Shown here piece by piece: positions 58,703-64,000 of a stretch of DNA of 64,000 nucleotides. A program made the position numbers and the translations under genes. The notes under the pieces were generated by a model. The model was not told the DNA's origin. It searched no databases and saw only the letters and a list, made by a program, of their open reading frames with translations. Within the stretch, counting starts at the first letter, position 1; each line of letters opens with the position of its first letter. The stretch covers positions 72,387,638 through 72,451,637 of the forward strand of contig CM043699.1 in NCBI GenBank assembly GCA_023935145.1, given 5' to 3'. This stretch comes from Bretschneidera sinensis. Lineage: Eukaryota > Streptophyta > Magnoliopsida > Brassicales > Akaniaceae.

Positions 58703-58862
58703 CACTACAAGATAAATGGCATACGCCGGTGCTTTTTTTAGCATATTTCGACGCTTTAAAGTGCCGCAATATGCTATACCGACGCTTTAATTCATTTGTT
58801 AGGATAAATTGTTAGAAAAAAATATTTGAAAATTTTTAAAAAATTAGGTTTAGTTTTTTTTT

Positions 58863-61727
58863 TAGTATGTTTTGTGTTAGTTTTAGAGTTAATTTACATG
58901 TCAATGATATGATTATAATTGAGATAGCATATAGCTTTTAGAAGAGGTTAAGTCTTGCTTCGGTTTGAGAATAATTTTAAATGTTGATCTTCATTTAGTT
59001 TGAGACTCTAGTTTGCGGTAAAATTGCATGATTAGTCTAAAACATTTAGAGAGGTTTTATATTCGAACGTTTTGTGAATACTTTTGTGGTCTCGACAAGC
59101 TCTAGAACTTATTTGATAATCACTTGAGGCGAAATCCTAGAATACATACTACTTAGGATATGATGTAGGCCATCTTTGGACTGTTTGAGCCTTTCAAGCT
59201 TACCTTTGTTATATTTATCGCTAGTTACCTGTTTGAGCCTTTTTTTTAAAAAAAAAAAATTTAGCCTTATTTCTTTCGATATCCCATTTACTTACCTTTA
59301 TGAGCCTAAAAATATTTTATCCTTACCTTTCTTTTTAAGAGAACTTAGTTTATACGCATTTGTTGAGAAGCACTTAAGAGGAATAAGGGTGGAAATATGA
59401 AAAAATATTACTACCATAACCCAAGTACATTAAAGGAGATAGGTTGGGGGTTGTGGAAAAGTGTAAAGAATGAAAACAGAGGTGAATGGTTATGTGCTAG
59501 AAAAGAAGAATAAAAAAAAAAGAGAGAAATTATGTGCTATAAAAAAAAGAAGTGAATTATGACAAAGAAAGAAGAAAAAAAAGTGTTGAATTATTGAGAG
59601 AAATGCTCAAAAAATGGTTGAATGAGTTGGGTGTTGAAGTAAGGTTATTAGTGCTTAAAAAAGTTGTGTTTAAAATTAAGAGATTGAGTTCTTTTACTTG
59701 TTTAATCCTTCCCGTTCTTTCTTGACCTTTACCGTAGCCTAACATTACAAGCCTATTAAAGACCTAGTGATCCGATGTAATGTGATTTTTCTACATTAGT
59801 GGAGAGTGATTTGAAAAGTGAGCCTATGGAGTTTGATTTGTGATTGATGTCACGTAATTTAATATGTTTTTAGAGGCCAAGACTTGTATTCATGAATGTT
59901 GTGCATAAAATCATCGGGTGTTTGGATTAATGGTTTGTGGTAAGATGGATGTTTAAGAGTCAATAACGAATATGAGGTTGATGTTTGGATTGTTTTTGGA
60001 CTTGGGTGGTATTTAATGATTCTATGTGTTGTGTGTTATGTGCAATTTTTGAGACAAAAAAGTTGAATTACTCTTGGATTAACGCTAACATTGCTTTGTT
60101 TTGTTTTTAGGATTTTAGGTTTTGTTTTGATTTCTAGTATAGAATTCATTTCATTTTTCTTTCGCTTGAATTGCTAGGGACTAGCGATAAGCTAGTTGGG
60201 GGTTATAATTAGAGTCAGAAAATACATCTTAATAGTGTTTATTTGTTAGCATTTAGGGTTGATTTAGGGCTAGATTACTCATTTATGCCTTAATAATTCT
60301 TAAGTGTCATTCTTGGTATATTGATTTATTTCGATGCATTTTTAGGTATTTTGGGTTTAAAAGAGATGGAAAAGCTAACGTTGATTAAAGCACGAAGATT
60401 CTATGCATGTTCACAAGCATTTGGAAAGGAGTTTCACTAAATTGCTAGAATTGCTCGTACAGATCAGTCATTTTGTGGATTAAACTGTATTGATTCAGAA
60501 AGAACCATGAGATGAGCCATATATGCTTGGAAAGATCCGGATGTCTATTTTTTGGAGAATTTTATGGCTCATAAACATGATTTTTCTAGAGGAAGTTATG
60601 GTAGTTTTAGTAGACAAAGGTTAAGTTGTGCGTGATTTCAACGTGACAAATCAGTCATTTTTGCGGATTAAACTATATTGATTCAGGAAAAACCAAGAGA
60701 TGATCAATATATGCTAAGAAAAATCTGGATGCCAATTTTCTGGAGAATTTTATGGCTCATAAATATGATTTTTTTAGAGAAAATTATGGCAGTTTTAGTA
60801 GATAAAGGTCAGGCAGAACTGGGCCTGGACAGCAGCAAAAGCACACAGCTTGAATAGAAACCCTAGAGCGACTATTTTGTCTACAAAGCCATCTCCATAC
60901 ACCTATATATAGGAATTTAGACTCAGAGAACAGGGGGTGAGGAGAGTTTTTTAAGAGAGCTTCCATCTTCTTCTTCCTCAAGGTGATCAAGGATGAACTC
61001 CATGTCCAACTAAATTCCAAGCAAGGCGAAAAGATGAGTTTCTAGGTGTAGTTGTTCTCATTTCTATATTTGATTCAGTTGTACGGATTGATTGTTAAAC
61101 ATTGTTTATGATTTACTCTTTGATTAAATAAGAAAGATTTGAATTCATGTGACAGCTGCAATTTATGTTCTTCTTCTCTTAGATTTTCTTAATCCAGTGA
61201 TTGCATTCTTCTTCTCCATATAAGTTTAGTCAAGCTTTTCTTATATCAAAGTTGTTAGATGCAATTGATTTTGGTAGATCTATCTTATATGTTTGTCCAT
61301 TACTACAGTATTATTATTGAAATATATTGTCGCTTCTTGATAATTTATAAGATAGATCTTGTGTGTTTAAATGGGAATTAAGGAGTAATTTATGGCAATT
61401 ACATTAGGGTATTTATGTTCTTTGATTAAATATTTACCAATTACTTGTTTGGGATGTGAAACTAGTAATTCAGATAAAATATTTGAGTCAAGATAAGAAT
61501 AAGGCAACGAACTTAGGAAGTATTCCTGGAACCTTGTTATTTCTTTATTGAATTCTTCATCATATTTTCACATCTCTCTTACATAATTTCATTCATAAAA
61601 CTCAGATTTTCTTATTTGAACTTTATCATTTAGTGTTAAGGTTTACACTTTTTTTTGTAGTTTGCTTTCCTCGTGGGATTAACACCTCAGCTATACACAA
61701 TAATCGCATATTAGTTTGAGCGTTATC
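58863..61727 (+). mobile_element. Truncated Athila-like fragment: 3' untranslated region and 3' LTR
   Basis: Follows 10190-11453 of the first element (58863-60203), then an LTR from about 60204 (AATTAGAGTCAG) to GAGCGTTATCA at 61727. Gag and 5' LTR are missing. More diverged than the other copies. Inserted inside the CACTA subterminal region; the left edge is uncertain and no target duplication was recognised. The LTR interior has a doubled ~170-bp block (TTTGTGGATTAAACTGTATT near 60471 and TTTTGCGGATTAAACTATAT near 60658). Confidence 0.75.
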
Positions 61728-62267
61728 AGTGTCGCAGTGCTAGTACCAGCGCTTAACGTAAGCGCCGAAATATGTATTTTTTTTCGGCGCTTGTAAGCAC
61801 CGTTATATACCAGCACTTAGAAGTGCCAAAATATACCGGTGCTTAGAAGCGCCAGTATATAACGGACAAAATTATGCATATTGTGGCACTTATATTGCGG
61901 CGCTTTTGCCAAATATTGACTATTTTTGTGACACATTGACTATTTTTGTGACACTTTAAAGCGCCAAAATACACCTGGCTTTCGTTTTTACACTATTTTG
62001 GGTTTAATATATATCAACAAATATATATAGACCCATTCTTCAATATATATATCATCAAATCCATAAAAATGCAAATATCAATACAAAAGTCATTTCATTA
62101 ATTTACACAAAAAACATTCATAGTTAATTAACATATAAATTCATACGTACATAACCAAGTATTTGAATGAAGTCTAAAAAATTATTTTACCATTACAATT
62201 GAAATAAAAAATGAGATCCTCCATTAACCAACCGTTGTAGTAAAGACTTCAGCTCATCCATTTGGGA

Positions 62268-62591
62268 CTACATACTATTCATTTGATCATCGTGCTTCGT
62301 TGTTATTTCTTGAATCTGATGCTTATGCTTTTGATTGAGTTCTTCTATTTGTGCTTTCAAATTATGTATCTCATTAGTATAAGCCCCGTTGTATCCCATA
62401 TCATTCCTAATTTGAGCTGAAAATCCATACATGACTGAGGGTGTAACTCCAAACCCTTGACCTCGTACACATCCAGAACTCTCTTCTCCCATAAGCTCGG
62501 TGAAGACTTCATTTTGTATTCGTAAATTATTGCTAGCATCAGAAGATTCTGAAGCAACAACAAGTTCGACCACATGAGCTTCAGCTGTCAC
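62268..62591 (-). CDS. C-terminal exon of a CACTA-encoded Ptta/En-Spm type protein
   Basis: 108 codons open on the minus strand. LRIQNEVFTELMGEESSGCV then RGQGFGVTPSVMYG is the plant Ptta/En-Spm signature (V-F/Y-T-E-x-M/F-G-x-E, then G-x-V-R-G). The tail IHNLKAQIEELNQKHKHQIQ is a coiled coil, as these proteins have at the C-terminus. Preceded on the minus strand by an AG near 62592, so it is probably an exon and not an independent gene; the ATG at 62591 may be internal. The role is DNA binding for CACTA transposition (family knowledge). Confidence 0.65.
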   Translation of the reverse strand: MTAEAHVVELVVASESSDASNNLRIQNEVFTELMGEESSGCVRGQGFGVTPSVMYGFSAQIRNDMGYNGAYTNEIHNLKAQIEELNQKHKHQIQEITTKHDDQMNSM

Positions 62592-63208
62592 CTACAATTA
62601 TGAAACAATAAAGATTAAACTCCCCCAAAGATTGAGTAGTTATTTGCAGCGAAAGTAACATAAAAGAAAAGTTTCTTATAAGATTTTATAGAAAAACGAG
62701 CAGAATTTCCTTTATGTTTCCATAAAACCTCCTGCAAATGAAAAACAAAAATATAATCCAAACAAATTAGTCAATTCACAACTTAATAAGGAAACAACAA
62801 AAAAGAAACAGATTTATTGAGTTATCTATATGACTGATAGCATGGAAAATCTATCTAGGTACCATTCCAATCCAACTAGCAAAAACAGCAAGGACTTCAT
62901 TGCCAAATTACAAGATAGGTATCACTAAAAGGATGTGAAATAGAAGGGGGGGGGGGGGGGAATCACACATGGTGTAAGTACTCAAAGCTAGACACTTTTA
63001 TACAGTGACCATTAATCCAATCCCTATCAAGCGACTACAAAAATTAGTAGGATATGAATGAGTTGTTTCATACATTGAGTTAAAGTTACCACAGGCCACT
63101 GCAACCATACTATAGGAATTCAAATCAATGTTCAGTGACCCATTAGAGAGCTACCACCCTTTATAGAAATTGATCACCATATTCACCTCATGGTATATTT
63201 CTGATAGA
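62592..63208. other. No gene; G homopolymer
   Basis: Intron-like AT-rich sequence with a G run at 62946-62960, and from 63101 the first copy of a 51-bp direct repeat. 63101-63208 is probably intron from the captured gene upstream of its exon. Confidence 0.5.
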
Positions 63209-64000
63209 GGAGCTTTGTTTATATGTAATAGAGAATTTTTACATTGATGACTCTAGGTGCATTTGCGAGAAGGAATGTGAAGATGAACTCTCTGTTATTG
63301 ATCAGGCTTTGGGTGTAAAGAAGGATGCTACTGGCAGTATAGATTTCTAGTCGAAGTTTACTTTATCCTGGGCCACAACAGTTAAGACAGGGGCTAGGGG
63401 AAGGGCATTGGCCTATGGTGGTGGTGCGTGGGGCAAGGAGAAAGTGTGCACCAGTGGTAATCTACCTCACTCTTGGCATATGTGGAAGCTTAACAGTGTT
63501 CATGAGATTTCCAAATACGTCCTGTTGCTATTGAGATATTTAGTATGGATGGATATAATGATCTCTTAGTGTTCCACAAAAGAGAGAGAGAAGAAGTGTT
63601 CAAAACTCTAGCTACCATGAATCTTCCGAGGAACAGCATGTAAGAAATCTACTTTCCATCCTTTTCCTCCCTTCCCCTTCCCTTTCTGCATTTTTTTTCG
63701 TTTTTATTTTAGTTCATTCTTTTGAATATTCGCTAATAATCTGGCAGCTAATATTATATTTCAAAATGAACAGAGCTGTTCATGAACTGCTTAACTTCAA
63801 TTTGCTTGTTTCTAGGTAGTTAACCATGTTTAGTCTCATTTTTTAAGCTTGTTTATTGACCAGGACAAGCTTTAACGTACCTAGGGCTTGCCTGGTGTTC
63901 TCGTAGTTGGGGCTGATTAGGTTACAAATAGTGCATGTTGATGTGATATGCAACCATACTATAGGAATTCAAATCAATGTTTAGTGAACCATTAGAGAGC
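63101..64000 (+). repeat. 51-bp direct repeat 849 bp apart, flanking the SPIRRIG fragment
   Basis: 63101-63151 and 63950-64000 share GCAACCATACTATAGGAATT and continue to ATTAGAGAGC with two mismatches. The left edge of homology is sharp. The second copy is cut by the window end, so the fragment may be the first unit of a tandem duplication. Confidence 0.8.
63209..63639 (+). pseudogene. Fragment of a SPIRRIG-type BEACH-domain gene, one exon
   Basis: Reads ELCLYVIENFYIDDSRCICE, ECEDELSVIDQALGVKKDAT, GGGAWGKEKVCTSGNLPH, then after a frame change FSMDGYNDLLVFHKREREEV and LATMNLPRNS. This is the PH-like stretch just before the BEACH domain of plant SPIRRIG-type proteins (membrane trafficking and mRNA-body factors, very large in full). 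Broken by TAG at 63348-63350 (a CAG-type codon) and by a short deletion near 63513 that shifts the frame. The exon ends at a preserved donor GTAAGA (63640), and an intron-like pyrimidine-rich stretch follows, so this is copied genomic DNA and not a processed cDNA. Nothing of the rest of the gene is visible. Confidence 0.88.

Larger units (their letters stand above)
58703..64000 (-). mobile_element. Second CACTA element, 3' terminus, running off the window
   Basis: Perfect CACTACAAGA terminus at 58703, preceded by AAT. The subterminal region (58725-58795 and, after a nested insertion, 61728-61970) is full of GGCGCTT/AAGCGCC words in both orientations, such as CCGGTGCTTAGAAGCGCC. The last exon of a Ptta-type protein follows at 62268-62591 on the minus strand. 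The other terminus is not in the window, so the right end given is the window end, and whether 62600-64000 belongs to it is inference. Confidence 0.75.

Overview
This is plant nuclear DNA from a eudicot. It is AT-rich and dominated by plant LTR-retrotransposon and CACTA lineages. It carries one complete intron-containing gene that reads as PIN5, a short-loop PIN auxin carrier, on the minus strand at 36866-41176, and one broken fragment of a SPIRRIG-type BEACH gene at 63209-63639. Nothing in it looks bacterial, organellar or viral. The species was not identified.

Layout. (1) 1-846 is the 3' end of a Tat-like Ty3 element with a 48-bp tandem array. 847-3652 is non-coding retroelement interior holding a solo LTR (1026-2336). 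(2) 3667-28015 is one deep nest. A Copia-type LTR is split by a Reina-like chromovirus (4602-27368, duplication ATGAC). The chromovirus integrase is split by an Athila-like element with gag and protease but no polymerase (5721-23064, ATACC/ATACT). The 3' LTR of that element is split by a SIRE-like Copia element (11561-21803, GTATT). (3) 28016-36300 is LTR pieces and a decayed Copia pol, cut by a SIRE-type solo LTR (AATTT), a GAGCTCGAG-rich insertion and an Athila-type solo LTR (AATAG). (4) 36301-44240 is the low-copy island with PIN5 (five exons, 355 residues, all introns GT-AG), a 444-bp inverted-repeat element in its intron 2, and two exon-like stretches I cannot name. (5) 44605-58702 is a Copia 3' LTR, a CACTA element with a 160-bp tandem array, two opposed copies of the LTR family seen in (2), and a second polymerase-less Athila-like element (50559-58351) whose gag holds a solo LTR (GTTAT). 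(6) 58703-64000 is the 3' end of a second CACTA element, invaded by a truncated Athila-like fragment, followed by the SPIRRIG fragment and a 51-bp direct repeat.

The strongest unexplained pattern is regulatory. The SIRE-like element carries dense arrays of the 12-bp palindrome CCAGTCGACTGG just upstream of a TATA box in both LTRs, and again upstream of a second TATA box that precedes an extra ORF downstream of pol. Other LTR families here show the same layout with different words (GATCGAGCGCA, GAGCCGCGG, GTTGACTGTC, a 63-bp CACCATGG repeat). Most retroelement ORFs are interrupted by single stops of the TGG-to-TAG or CGA-to-TGA kind, as expected from long methylation. All calls come from reading the sequence; no database search was run.
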